NCBI RefSeq assembly: GCF_900302485.1
Contig: NZ_OMOI01000001.1
Span: forward strand, 2,232,001-2,296,000
Length of the DNA: 64,000 nt
From: Aliiroseovarius pelagivivens
GTDB taxonomy: Bacteria > Pseudomonadota > Alphaproteobacteria > Rhodobacterales > Rhodobacteraceae
Direction: 5' to 3'
Below are positions 26,772 through 35,823 of the stretch, piece by piece; within the stretch, counting starts at the first letter, position 1; each line of letters begins with the position of its first letter. The position numbers and the translations under genes were made by a program. The notes beneath the pieces are model-generated. The model was not told the DNA's origin. It searched no databases and worked only from the letters and a program-made list of their open reading frames with translations.

Positions 26772-28658
26772 ATGATTCAAACAATAGCGTTTTCTTTCGA
26801 GATGGGTGTCGTAATGGCGACACTGGCTTTCACCATCTTCTTGTTTGTTTCAGAGATCATAAGAATTGATTTGGCCGCTATACTAGTCTTGGTAATTATC
26901 GGGATCCTTAGTTATCTTCCCGGCCTTGATCGATTGGCAGATGTGAACCACTTGTTTGATGGCTTTGCATCGAATGCTGTCATTTCGATCATCGCGGTCA
27001 TGATCGTCGGGGCTGGGCTTGATAAAACCGGGATCATGAACAAGGTTGCAGCAGTCATCCTGAAACATGGTGGCTCTACCGAAGCAAGGGTGCTGCCCAT
27101 CGTCTCGGGGACCGTCGGGTTCATCTCATCCTTTTTGCAGAACGTCGGGGCTGCGGCCTTGTTTCTGCCGGTTGTCAGCCGGATTTCCACACGGTCCGGC
27201 ATCCCCTTAAGCCGCCTGCTTATGCCGATGGGGTTTTGCGCCATCCTTGGCGGGACCATGACTATGGTTGGCTCCTCCCCTCTGATCCTGCTGAATGACT
27301 TGATCCTCACCGCCAACACAAGCCTGCCAGACGATCAAAAGATGGAGATGTTCAGCCTGTTTTCCGTCACCCCGATTGGGGCGGCTCTGATCCTGACCGG
27401 CATACTGTACTTTCTACTGCTAGGTCGGTGGGTGCTTCCAAGCGCCAGTGAGGCTGAAAGCACTGGAACAGGACAAGGGACCCAAGAGTACCTCAAGCGC
27501 GTCTACGGTCTGCAAGCGGATGTATTTGAAGTTGAGGTTCCAGCCGAAAGTCCATTGGTTGGTAAGATCCTGGCCGACATCAACCACGAAAACCATCTCT
27601 ACATCATCTCGACGTTTTATCGCGGCAAGACGTCGATGTTGCAGGTGCTAACAGCAGAAATCGCAGCCCCATGTCGGTTGGCAATCATTGGCCGCGAGGC
27701 TGCGGTCAACGAGTTTGCTGCAAAGTTTGGCTTGACTGTTCTGCCGGAACTGGACGTGTTCGTAGAGGAGTTTGCCTCGACCAATGCCGGGATCGCCGAA
27801 GTTGTGATTCCGCCGGACAGCAAGGTGATTGGCAAGTGCCCGCGCGACCTGTTGTTCCGAAAGACCTATGGCATGTCCCTGTTGGCCATCCATCGTGGCG
27901 AGGACACGATGAGCCATGTGGAAACCGAAGACCATGACTCCACTCAGATCGGGCTGGAAGTGTTTAATGCGGGTGACATGCTGGTTGCGCACACCAAATG
28001 GGACAACCTCACTCGGCTGAAGAATAACCGCGATTTCGTCATCGTGACCTCAGATTTCCCACAAGAGGAATTGCGCCCACACAAGGTAGGCTGGGCGCTG
28101 TTTTTCTTCGCAATTTCGCTGTCCATGATCCTGTTTACGGATGTGCGTCTGTCGCTATGTCTGCTGACCGGGGCTGTCGGCATGCTGCTGTCGCGGGTAC
28201 TGAGCATTGATGAGGCTTACGGCGCGGTCGGGTGGAACACTGTGTTTCTGCTGGCCTGTTTGATCCCCTTAGGACAGGCAGTGCAAAACACCGGAACTGC
28301 GGAATGGATTGCGCAGAACATTCTGAAGGTTTTGGATGGCTGGCCAATTTGGTCGCTGCAAGCCGGCGTAGCCGTGTTGGCGACCGCTTTTTCGCTGGTG
28401 ATGTCGAATGTTGGTGCAACTGTTTTACTTGTACCGCTTGCGGTCTCTATCGCCTTGGCCGCCGGGGGCGATCCCGCGATATTCGCTTTGACCGTTGCGA
28501 TTTCGACCTCAAATTCGTTTATCATCCCAACGCATCAGGTAAACGCATTGATCATGGGGCCGGCTGGCTACAAAGTGAAAGACTTCGTTAGATCCGGCTC
28601 GATCATGACTGTTTTGTTTCTTGTCGTTTCGCTTGTAATGCTGAACGTCGTCTACTGA
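26772..28658 (+). CDS. SLC13-family (DASS) transporter with RCK/TrkA-C domains
   Basis: 628 residues. Two blocks of membrane helices (about 10-230 and 440-628) flank a soluble insert (about 240-430) with two TrkA-C/RCK-type repeats (EVEVPAESPLVGKILADI and EVVIPPDSKVIGKCPRDL). The SNT/SNA-like hairpin sites of the SLC13 fold appear as TMVGSSPLIL and STSNSFIIPTHQVN. Members move sulfate, dicarboxylates or other anions with Na+. ATG 26772 has a weak ribosome site; ATG 26802 is possible. It is divergent from the P-type ATPase, which would fit a Na+-coupled system, but that link is inference. Confidence 0.8.
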   Translation: MIQTIAFSFEMGVVMATLAFTIFLFVSEIIRIDLAAILVLVIIGILSYLPGLDRLADVNHLFDGFASNAVISIIAVMIVGAGLDKTGIMNKVAAVILKHGGSTEARVLPIVSGTVGFISSFLQNVGAAALFLPVVSRISTRSGIPLSRLLMPMGFCAILGGTMTMVGSSPLILLNDLILTANTSLPDDQKMEMFSLFSVTPIGAALILTGILYFLLLGRWVLPSASEAESTGTGQGTQEYLKRVYGLQADVFEVEVPAESPLVGKILADINHENHLYIISTFYRGKTSMLQVLTAEIAAPCRLAIIGREAAVNEFAAKFGLTVLPELDVFVEEFASTNAGIAEVVIPPDSKVIGKCPRDLLFRKTYGMSLLAIHRGEDTMSHVETEDHDSTQIGLEVFNAGDMLVAHTKWDNLTRLKNNRDFVIVTSDFPQEELRPHKVGWALFFFAISLSMILFTDVRLSLCLLTGAVGMLLSRVLSIDEAYGAVGWNTVFLLACLIPLGQAVQNTGTAEWIAQNILKVLDGWPIWSLQAGVAVLATAFSLVMSNVGATVLLVPLAVSIALAAGGDPAIFALTVAISTSNSFIIPTHQVNALIMGPAGYKVKDFVRSGSIMTVLFLVVSLVMLNVVY

Positions 28659-29080
28659 TCAAACTGGATGTATCGAGGTTGGTTGACCCGTTGCCGATCC
28701 GTTGAATTGTCACCTGTCGCACTGTCGGGCCGATTCAGATCGGTCTTCTTATGCGGCGTGCCCCAAGCATCCAACCAGACCTTCCCAGAATAGATCAGCT
28801 GCCCGTTCATGCGGACCGTCGCAGGATTAAGACGATCCGGCATGGCAAAGAAATCGACGTCAAGTTTCGTCTACCCCTCAATGGTCAAGACGAGCCAAGA
28901 AACCCACTTTTCGAATACCGCAATTTAGACCCATTGCCGCTGACGTCAGACACAAAAAGGTTTACCCTGCCAGACCTCCGCGCAAGGGATTTGCCAGGTA
29001 GTTCGAGCGGCCACCTCAGGTTGATACTGCGCCGCATTCGAGGTCGGCTCAGCGCCCTGTTAAGAGTTGATGATGGACAA
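28659..29080. other. 422-bp gap with a possible decayed coding remnant
   Basis: On the minus strand a frame ending near 28652 reads FFAMPDRLNPATVRMNGQ onward in protein-like composition, with an in-frame TAG at about 28867-28869. A neighbouring frame upstream reads LFVSDVSGNGSKLRYSKSG before a stop. This may be the broken 3' end of a gene, but I recognise no family. Nothing else was found here. Confidence 0.3.
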
Positions 29081-31000
29081 TCACGCCCTGCAAGTTTGAG
29101 TTAGATGTTCAGATAGCGTCTCAACCAAGTCAATTTTCGATAGAGGCTTGGCTAGAAAGCCGTTCATGCCAGCTTCTAAACAGTTTTCGATATCTTCTGA
29201 GAAGGCACTCGCGCTCAAACCGATTATTGGAGTTTGGATCATTTGTTTGGATCCGTCCCGAATTCGGCGCGTTGTTTCCAGCCCGTCAATTCCCGGCATA
29301 TTGACGTCCATCAGCACCAAGTCGAACCGTTCTTCTCGCATCAAATTGATAGCACTTTTGCCGCTTTCGGCGGTCGTTACTTCATGTGCAAGAGAACGTA
29401 GAATGACCTTGGCGATCTTAAGATTTGTTTTGCTGTCATCGACCACCAGCACATGGGACGGTTTGGTGGGGGGCCGATGAAGATGCGATACAACTTTCTG
29501 GTCGGTCTCAAGATTTGCTTTAGACTCCCGATCAACCTCCACAGGTTTGAACGGCAAAGAAAAATAGAAACGGCTGCCTTCGCCCTCTCGACTGTCTACA
29601 GACAGCGCGCCACCCATTTCTGCCACCAGCATATTGCAGATAGACAATCCAAGACCCGTGCCTTGGTATTCGCGATTGCTTCGATTATCCACCTGAACAA
29701 ACCGTTCGAAGACATGTGCCTGATCCTGTTCCGAGATTCCAATTCCGGTATCAGAAGCCTCAAAGCAAATTGTGCAGTTTGGCGACTTGGTGTCAGCGAC
29801 AGCGGAAACACTCAGTGTAACGCCACCTTCTGAAGTGAACTTGATGGCATTCCCGACGAGGTTAATCAGAACCTGACGCAATCTATTAGCATCGCCAATA
29901 ACGGTCTTTGGGCATGTCTCCGGCACCGAAAAATCAAGGCTAATTCCCTTGTTTTGTGCCGCGACCTGAAAAATACCAACGACGTTCTGAACCAAGCTAT
30001 AGATAGAGAATTCATCGCTGTGGAGCACAAATTTGCCCTCGTCCATCTTTGTGATGTCCAGGATGTCATCAATAATAGACTTAAGCGCTTTTCCGGATTC
30101 CTGTATTGTTTCAATAAGCTGTGCCTGCTCTTTCGGTAACTCTTGTTCCAGCAGAAGTTCGGCAATCGGTATTACCCCATTCAAGGGTGTGCGGATCTCG
30201 TGGCTCATGGTGGCCAGAAAACGTGATTTTGCCTCTGCTGCCGCCTGAGCTTCGTCGCGGGATGCAATCAGACTTTGTTCGTTTTCCTTGATGGTTGTCC
30301 GCATCGTTGAAAAACTATTGGTCAGATCGCCAATTTCATCGTTTGAGCTGGGCGGGATTTTCGCTTGATAGTTGCCTTGGGCTAGCTGCTGAGCCGCCGA
30401 GGCTAGCAGGGCAGCTCGTTTCACAACCCAATGCTCCAGAAGAACGCCGACCACAACAAGCGCCCCAAGGAAGAAAACCGCGATCAGGATTGTAAGATAT
30501 CGAACTTGCCGGCGGATCTGACCAAGATCGTCGGAGATATCAACACGAACAGAAAGCACCGCCAATTCTTTGCCTTCAAACGTGATAACCCGCGATGTCT
30601 GAATTATGTCAGGCTTGGCCACCGGGTCGGCCTTAGACAAGGGATACAGACGTGTGCCATCAGGCGTTGTAAGAATAACGGTTTCCCAATTCTGGTATCG
30701 TCCCTGCATGCTGCTAAGAGTCTCGAAGACCGCACCAATCTGGTTTTGCAATAGAAACGGGATAAGCGCATCTGACAGAATTTCGACGTTCTGATCCAGA
30801 TTTCGGACCTGCGAAACTGTCATCTCTCGAGTCAGACGCGGCTCCCAAATATAGGACAGCCCCAGCACACATATGCACATCATGCAGGCAAGCAGCGCCA
30901 CGAAGCGGCTGCGCAGTTTGAAGCGTACGCGCGCCAAAGCCGAGGTAGTGGCCGCTTTGGCAGACGCCAATAGTGGTGGGTCACTCAACAAAGAACGCAT
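29081..31000 (-). CDS. Hybrid sensor histidine kinase
   Basis: 639 residues. Helix at about 33-52, periplasmic sensor loop (about 55-165), second helix 167-190, HAMP, coiled-coil, HisKA with H-box ATMSHEIRTPLNG (near 268), HATPase_c with N-box NLVGNAIKF and GTGLGLSI, and a C-terminal receiver (about 517-635) with phospho-acceptor in LVLMDVNMPG. The start overlaps the upstream PhnD-like gene by 20 nt, so both are co-made. A periplasmic PhnD-type protein probably presents a ligand to the sensor loop, as TorT does for TorS. No output regulator is adjacent; the REC domain would need a phosphotransfer partner elsewhere. Confidence 0.85.
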   Translation of the reverse strand: MRSLLSDPPLLASAKAATTSALARVRFKLRSRFVALLACMMCICVLGLSYIWEPRLTREMTVSQVRNLDQNVEILSDALIPFLLQNQIGAVFETLSSMQGRYQNWETVILTTPDGTRLYPLSKADPVAKPDIIQTSRVITFEGKELAVLSVRVDISDDLGQIRRQVRYLTILIAVFFLGALVVVGVLLEHWVVKRAALLASAAQQLAQGNYQAKIPPSSNDEIGDLTNSFSTMRTTIKENEQSLIASRDEAQAAAEAKSRFLATMSHEIRTPLNGVIPIAELLLEQELPKEQAQLIETIQESGKALKSIIDDILDITKMDEGKFVLHSDEFSIYSLVQNVVGIFQVAAQNKGISLDFSVPETCPKTVIGDANRLRQVLINLVGNAIKFTSEGGVTLSVSAVADTKSPNCTICFEASDTGIGISEQDQAHVFERFVQVDNRSNREYQGTGLGLSICNMLVAEMGGALSVDSREGEGSRFYFSLPFKPVEVDRESKANLETDQKVVSHLHRPPTKPSHVLVVDDSKTNLKIAKVILRSLAHEVTTAESGKSAINLMREERFDLVLMDVNMPGIDGLETTRRIRDGSKQMIQTPIIGLSASAFSEDIENCLEAGMNGFLAKPLSKIDLVETLSEHLTQTCRA

Positions 31001-31820
31001 CCAGACCCATTCCTTGCAATTCGGTGTAGTCTTCCAGACTTGTTTCGATCACCTCGCGGATCGGAACGCGTTCAAGCAATTCACGACCATATCCAGTTTT
31101 CCAAAGGTCAAGAAAGGCCTGCGTCACCTGTCTTTGTACTTCCTCAGGAACACGTGGATGAGCGGCAATGGGATGCGGCGGAACACGGGTGGTTTTGTAG
31201 AGGACGCGCAGCTGTTCGGATATTTCAATCGGCTGCGAACGGAACGTTCCCATCACCCCACCAGCTGCCGCAGCTTGGTTCAGAATAACATTTAGGTATG
31301 CCGACCCGTGTGTTGACACGTACATCGGCGAAAACTCGACATCGCGTTGATTGGTCAAGTCGGAACGGATTAACAGCGAAGCACCAAGTGCATTTGGCGC
31401 CGGGAACGCGATGGTTTGACCTTCAAGGTCTTCAACCGATTGATAGTTACTATCATCGCGTACAACCAGAATGCCGAACAATTCACGCCCGCCATCCCGT
31501 AAGAGCGGCTGATACCCTTGCGTTTGGGCGGCGATGATCGCGTGGTACGGGTTCATGTAGGCGAAATCGAATTCACCGTTCATGAAGCTGGTTTCAAATT
31601 CTGGTATCCGGGGCGAGCCCACAATCTCGAAGTCATAGCCAGTGCGCTTTTCGATTTCGCTGATGATCGGCTCCCAAATCCGTGCGAGCTTTCGCGCTTC
31701 GAATTGCGGAACGATGCCGAATGTATAGGTCTGCGCGCTTAGCGGCGATGCGTTTAGCCACAGCACGGCAATCACGCCAAATATGCCACCAATAGTTGAG
31801 TGAAGTATATGTCTGATCAT
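30981..31820 (-). CDS. PhnD-like periplasmic binding protein (sensor partner)
   Basis: 279 residues with a signal peptide (about 1-30, cleavage SPLSAQ). The body has the type-2 periplasmic-binding fold of phosphate/phosphonate-binding PhnD proteins: FGIVPQFEARKLARIWEPI at the mature N-terminus, then FDFAYMNPYHAI and LEGQTIAFPAPNALGASLL. No ABC permease or ATPase is nearby; the gene is coupled to a hybrid histidine kinase. It therefore probably acts as a ligand-sensing subunit, not a transporter component. Ligand unknown; phosphonate, phosphite or another oxyanion is possible. Confidence 0.8.
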   Translation of the reverse strand: MIRHILHSTIGGIFGVIAVLWLNASPLSAQTYTFGIVPQFEARKLARIWEPIISEIEKRTGYDFEIVGSPRIPEFETSFMNGEFDFAYMNPYHAIIAAQTQGYQPLLRDGGRELFGILVVRDDSNYQSVEDLEGQTIAFPAPNALGASLLIRSDLTNQRDVEFSPMYVSTHGSAYLNVILNQAAAAGGVMGTFRSQPIEISEQLRVLYKTTRVPPHPIAAHPRVPEEVQRQVTQAFLDLWKTGYGRELLERVPIREVIETSLEDYTELQGMGLDAFFVE

Positions 31821-32093
31821 GTGTGCCCCTTTGGACGTCGTCGGTAGTCGATCAACATCTCTGCCGATGCATTTGCGAGTTCGATTTCAGAGATTGGGGA
31901 AGATTGCTTAATATTTTCACTACGCAGATGGTTTTCCCAATTTCACGCCACACAGAGATGAGGCTCTTGAGGTTAATGGGACTTTCATTTGCGTTAACGA
32001 AACGTAAATAATTTACACGCTTTAGTTGAGCATCGAAGCTACCACCGCAATCCTGAAACATCAGAGAAGGTGGCCCAAAACGGAGCGCTGAAG

Positions 32094-33080
32094 ATGCCAT
32101 ATTTTATGATCGGGACGCAAAGGTCTGGTTCGAACCTACTGCGTATCATGTTGAATCAATCACCCGAACTTGTTGCCCCTCACCCACCACATATTCTTGA
32201 ACGACTCTGGCCGTTGTTGGTTGAATATGGCGACTTGCAGGATCCACGGGCGTTTTCGCGCTTGGTTGATGATGTTTGTCTGCTTGTCGAGACCAACCCG
32301 GTCAGTTGGAAACTGGGCCAGATTGATCGCACCGCCTTGGAGCAAGCTTGCTCAGAGAATTCACTCGTCGCCGTCTATTTTGAGATCCACAACCTGCTGA
32401 CGCGCCACAACATGGCAACGGACTGGGTGTGCAAATCCCTAGCGAATGTTCACCTCGCGGATGAGATTGACCGCTTTGGTGGCGAGAACGCCAAGTTCAT
32501 CCACCTGCATCGTGACGGCCGGGATGCAGCACTGTCGTTCCGCAAGGCGATCGTCGGCGAAAAGTCGTTCTATCACATCGCAAAGCAGTGGCGTGCAGAA
32601 CAGGAGAAAGCACTGGAACTTGGTCGGAAACTACCAGCCGACCGCTTCATATCGGTCGCGTATTCCGATCTGATCACGCGTCCAGAAACCGAGCTGCGTC
32701 GGTTGTGCGACTTCATGAACATCCAGTTCTATCCCGACATGTTAGAGTTCCATAAATCCCGCGAAGCCGCGAGCACGTCGGTGGCCGGGCAGATGTGGTC
32801 TAATGTGCAAAAACCGGTCATGTCGCAGAACACAAACAAGTTCATGCGCGAGATGAGCCCGCATGACATCGCGGTGTTCGAAGCCGTCGCGGGCGATACT
32901 CTGACCAAGATGGGCTACCCATTGATGAGCGATTTTGACGATGAGAACCAGCGCCTTAAGGTGCAAGCTCTCGAAAACGCGAACCCCGATGACTTGCAGA
33001 AACGAAAGGCTCAGTCTTCGGTGATGCAAGGGATCAAGGAACGTCTCGCCAACAGCAACACAAAACGCCATGTCGCATAA
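32094..33080 (+). CDS. Sulfotransferase-family protein
   Basis: 328 residues. The 5'-phosphosulfate loop is visible at the N-terminus (FMIGTQRSGSNLLRIML, about 4-20) and the 3'-phosphate-binding region as FIHLHRDGRDAALSFRKAI (about 137-155). Such enzymes transfer sulfate from PAPS to an alcohol, amine or sugar. ATG 32094 is preferred (GGAG 8 nt upstream) to a GTG at 32070. Its 3' end overlaps the chrA-like start by 11 nt, so the two are translationally coupled; what links a sulfotransferase to an anion transporter is not clear. Acceptor unknown. Confidence 0.82.
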   Translation: MPYFMIGTQRSGSNLLRIMLNQSPELVAPHPPHILERLWPLLVEYGDLQDPRAFSRLVDDVCLLVETNPVSWKLGQIDRTALEQACSENSLVAVYFEIHNLLTRHNMATDWVCKSLANVHLADEIDRFGGENAKFIHLHRDGRDAALSFRKAIVGEKSFYHIAKQWRAEQEKALELGRKLPADRFISVAYSDLITRPETELRRLCDFMNIQFYPDMLEFHKSREAASTSVAGQMWSNVQKPVMSQNTNKFMREMSPHDIAVFEAVAGDTLTKMGYPLMSDFDDENQRLKVQALENANPDDLQKRKAQSSVMQGIKERLANSNTKRHVA

Positions 33081-34290
33081 ATCTGTCAGCGCCCACGCCG
33101 GGGAAATCTCGCTCACCCAATTGTTTCTAATTTTCTTCAAAATTGGGTGCATCTCGTGGGGCGGATATATGGCACTGATCTCGGTTGTTCGGTCCGAGAT
33201 CGTTGGGAAGCACCGTTTGCTTGAGGATGACGATATCATGGACGGTGTTGCCCTGGCGATGCTACTTCCGGGACCGGTCGCGGTGAATGTCGTCGCATAT
33301 GTCGGCGACAAGATCCGCGGCCCGCTTGGCGGTGCGGTGTGCGCCGTGGCGGTGATCCTTCCGTCATTCCTTCTGATGGTAGGCTTCGCGGCCCTTTACC
33401 TGTCGTGGGGAACGATGGTTGTCGCGGACAAGGCGCTGGCTGGCGTTCTGCCCGCGATTGCCGCCATTATCCTGAATGCGGGCCTGCAGATGCGTGAGAA
33501 AGCCCTTCAGGGACCAATCGACATTGCTATGGCAGTAATTGCGGCCGTCCTGCTTTTGACCGTCGGTGGCATCTGGATCGTGATCTGCATATTCGCCGTC
33601 GCGGCGGTCGTGGGGATCCTGCGACATCAGACGGCCGATGCGGATACTCCCGCCGAAGAAACGCGCCATCAACCAACCTTTGGACGTGGGTCACGTGCCA
33701 TCGCGTTGTTCTTGGCGATGTGTATCGGCCTGTTCCTGTTTTTGCCTCAGTTGAATATCACATCGATCCTTGTGCAGTTGTTTTCGGTGTTTTCCGGCAT
33801 GAGCCTGCTGCTCTTTGGGGGCGGGTATATCTTTATCCCGATGATCCAAGAGGCCGTCGTGAATACTCACGGTTGGCTGACCATCGAGGATTTCGCAGCA
33901 AGTATTGCGCTCGGGCAGGTAACGCCCGGACCCATTCTAATCAGCGCAACATTCATCGGGTATAAAGTCGCGGGGCTCGCCGGCGCTGTGATTGCGACGA
34001 TTGCAATCTTCATGCCTCCAGCTGCTCTGACCATTCTGGCCTCGCACCAGTTACAGCGTTTCCGTCACTTGTCGCGTTTCAAAGCTGCACAAGCTGGCAT
34101 TCGTACGGCAGTGTTCGGATTGATCATCTCGGCGGCAGTCTCGCTGCTGATAGGGATCGCCAGTGAGGCGCCAAACCTCTTGGCACCGGCATCCATTTTC
34201 GGCCTGTCCTGCTTCATACTGATGTATCTGAAAAAAGGTGAAATCTGGACCGTGCTGATCGCGGCGGGCTTGGGGGTACTCATCTTCTAG
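33070..34290 (+). CDS. chrA: ChrA-type chromate/anion transporter
   Basis: 406 residues made of two CHR domains in tandem: FFKIGCISWGGYMALI with LAMLLPGPVAVNVVAYVG in the first (about 22-100) and LLFGGGYIFIPMIQEAV with LGQVTPGPILISATFIGYK in the second (about 237-305). Full-length ChrA proteins export chromate as a sulfate analogue. Because it follows a sulfotransferase gene with overlap, its natural substrate may be sulfate or another oxyanion rather than chromate. Not related to ChrR of the sigma-E locus despite the name. Confidence 0.85.
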   Translation: MSHKSVSAHAGEISLTQLFLIFFKIGCISWGGYMALISVVRSEIVGKHRLLEDDDIMDGVALAMLLPGPVAVNVVAYVGDKIRGPLGGAVCAVAVILPSFLLMVGFAALYLSWGTMVVADKALAGVLPAIAAIILNAGLQMREKALQGPIDIAMAVIAAVLLLTVGGIWIVICIFAVAAVVGILRHQTADADTPAEETRHQPTFGRGSRAIALFLAMCIGLFLFLPQLNITSILVQLFSVFSGMSLLLFGGGYIFIPMIQEAVVNTHGWLTIEDFAASIALGQVTPGPILISATFIGYKVAGLAGAVIATIAIFMPPAALTILASHQLQRFRHLSRFKAAQAGIRTAVFGLIISAAVSLLIGIASEAPNLLAPASIFGLSCFILMYLKKGEIWTVLIAAGLGVLIF

Positions 34291-34458
34291 AAGCGGCGTG
34301 CAGGCAGCTGGCGCCAAAATGCTCGAATGGTAAGAGGTTGCCATGCAACTGGTTCAAACCATTATAAAGTCTGGGAAAGAGAGTTGGTGGGGCCTGGCGG
34401 GATTGATCCGCTTTCGGCCCTCACCTAGTTACGACTGTTCGACTGCGCAATGCATCCC

Positions 34459-34983
34459 TCATGATTTTTCAAAAACGATGATCGCTTCACCGATGCGTAC
34501 GCCGTATCGCGACACGTAAGCGCGATTGAGCACGCGGTCGTCATCAAGCAGCCACATCCAGTCATCAAAATCGACACGCATCGTGCCCTTTCTGACGGGC
34601 AGATCAATGCGATATGCCCAATTGAATGTATCGCCTTTCTCGCGGCCAGCAGCAGTACCTAGCACTCCCGGCGCCGTACCCTTCCACGTGTCTTCGCCAG
34701 TCTTTTCAAGTGTCCAGATACGCTGTTCGGTTTCACCATCGTCATAAGTAAAATCCTCGACCAACGTCAGTGTCCGGCCATCCCATTCACCCGTGATCTG
34801 AACGTCGAACCGGCGTTGGACAGTACCGAACCTGTCTTGAAACTGACCACGGGCAACCGTTTCACCTTCAAAGAATTCTTCGAGGTTGAATGTGCGTTCG
34901 GACAGAACGTCGTCATCCAAATCCGGTGCTCCCGAACATGCAGACAGGACAAGCAGTGCGAGTAGAGCGAGTGTCTTTTTCAT
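34459..34983 (-). CDS. DUF3833 lipoprotein
   Basis: 174 residues with a lipoprotein signal (lipobox LSAC, cysteine about residue 16). The mature part matches DUF3833 (FNLEEFFEGETVARGQFQDR, TGEWDGRTLTLVEDFTYDDG, WMWLLDDDRVLNRAYVSRYG). Function unknown. Last gene of the seven-gene sigma-E operon starting at 40533. A second DUF3833 protein is encoded at 35824-36384, so the operon carries two divergent copies; this one is lipid-anchored, the other membrane-tethered. Confidence 0.78.
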   Translation of the reverse strand: MKKTLALLALLVLSACSGAPDLDDDVLSERTFNLEEFFEGETVARGQFQDRFGTVQRRFDVQITGEWDGRTLTLVEDFTYDDGETEQRIWTLEKTGEDTWKGTAPGVLGTAAGREKGDTFNWAYRIDLPVRKGTMRVDFDDWMWLLDDDRVLNRAYVSRYGVRIGEAIIVFEKS

Positions 34984-35054
34984 GGTCTGTTTCCTTTGTT
35001 CGTGGCTCGTTCATTCGAGCGGTTGGTCGCTGGGCAGGATCCGAAACTGCGCCT

Positions 35055-35789
35055 CTATGATGTGCGGCGTGGCACACCCGCCTGTCGTCGCAAAACGAAG
35101 ACAATGGTCAGCGCCGCAACGCCAATCGCTGACAGTGCGATCACCGGCCAATTTCCTGCGGGGACGTTTGCTGCAATCACTCCGGTAAGGGCCCAGATGA
35201 TCGCCGCCGGATAGGCCCACTCGGCTGGTCTGCGGGACTGGATCGCAAGTGCGACCAGCAAAACCATCGCAAGCATGGCCAAAGCTGCTTGCTGTGCGGT
35301 TAGAACGCCATATCCGCTTAGGACAACACCCGTTCCAACCCCAGTCGCTGCCGTCAGCCACCCCGCGTAAAGCGCGACCGGACGGACCTGCCAAGCTCGG
35401 GCATCATCCCCGGCGCGCAGCATTGCAATGATGGCAAAGACTGCCATGGCAAAGATCATGACCGTTGCCAGGATCGGGGCGGCGTTTGCAGCGGCAATCC
35501 AGAAAATGCCAAGGCCAAGGCTGATCAACAACGGCGCGCGCATCTTCTGCCACTGGCGGTCACGCGGTGCGTTGAACCAGCCCCAAACCGCACCTGCGAT
35601 CAGCCAAATGTATATCACGCCCCAGATGCTAAACGCCCAGCCAGCGGGTTGAACAGGCCAGAAGTCCAGCACCACAGGAAACTGCTCTGGCCGATAGCCT
35701 GCAAACTCGCGGGTTACGAAAGGGGACAGTGCGAAGGCCACCGTCGCCAGGGCAACTGCAATTGCGAGAAGTGGGATGTTCCTTGTCAT
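35055..35789 (-). CDS. TspO/MBR-like tryptophan-rich membrane protein
   Basis: 244 residues with six or seven predicted membrane helices. FWPVQPAGWAFSIWGVIYIW (about 45-64) and further Trp-rich helices resemble TspO/MBR proteins, but the chain is longer than the usual 160 residues. ATG 35789 is used; an upstream in-frame reading overlaps the previous gene's end. It sits between the two DUF3833 genes in the sigma-E operon. TspO proteins bind porphyrins and carotenoid-pathway signals in Rhodobacter, which would fit a singlet-oxygen response, though that is inference. Confidence 0.65.
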   Translation of the reverse strand: MTRNIPLLAIAVALATVAFALSPFVTREFAGYRPEQFPVVLDFWPVQPAGWAFSIWGVIYIWLIAGAVWGWFNAPRDRQWQKMRAPLLISLGLGIFWIAAANAAPILATVMIFAMAVFAIIAMLRAGDDARAWQVRPVALYAGWLTAATGVGTGVVLSGYGVLTAQQAALAMLAMVLLVALAIQSRRPAEWAYPAAIIWALTGVIAANVPAGNWPVIALSAIGVAALTIVFVLRRQAGVPRRTS

Positions 35790-35823
35790 TCCGGTTGATC
35801 TTTCGTGTTTGGGTGTACCGTGT

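Noticed and set aside
28751..29104. 117-codon plus-strand frame between SLC13 and the hybrid kinase
   Set aside because: It runs into the 3' end of the kinase gene and has no ribosome site; the minus strand looks more protein-like.
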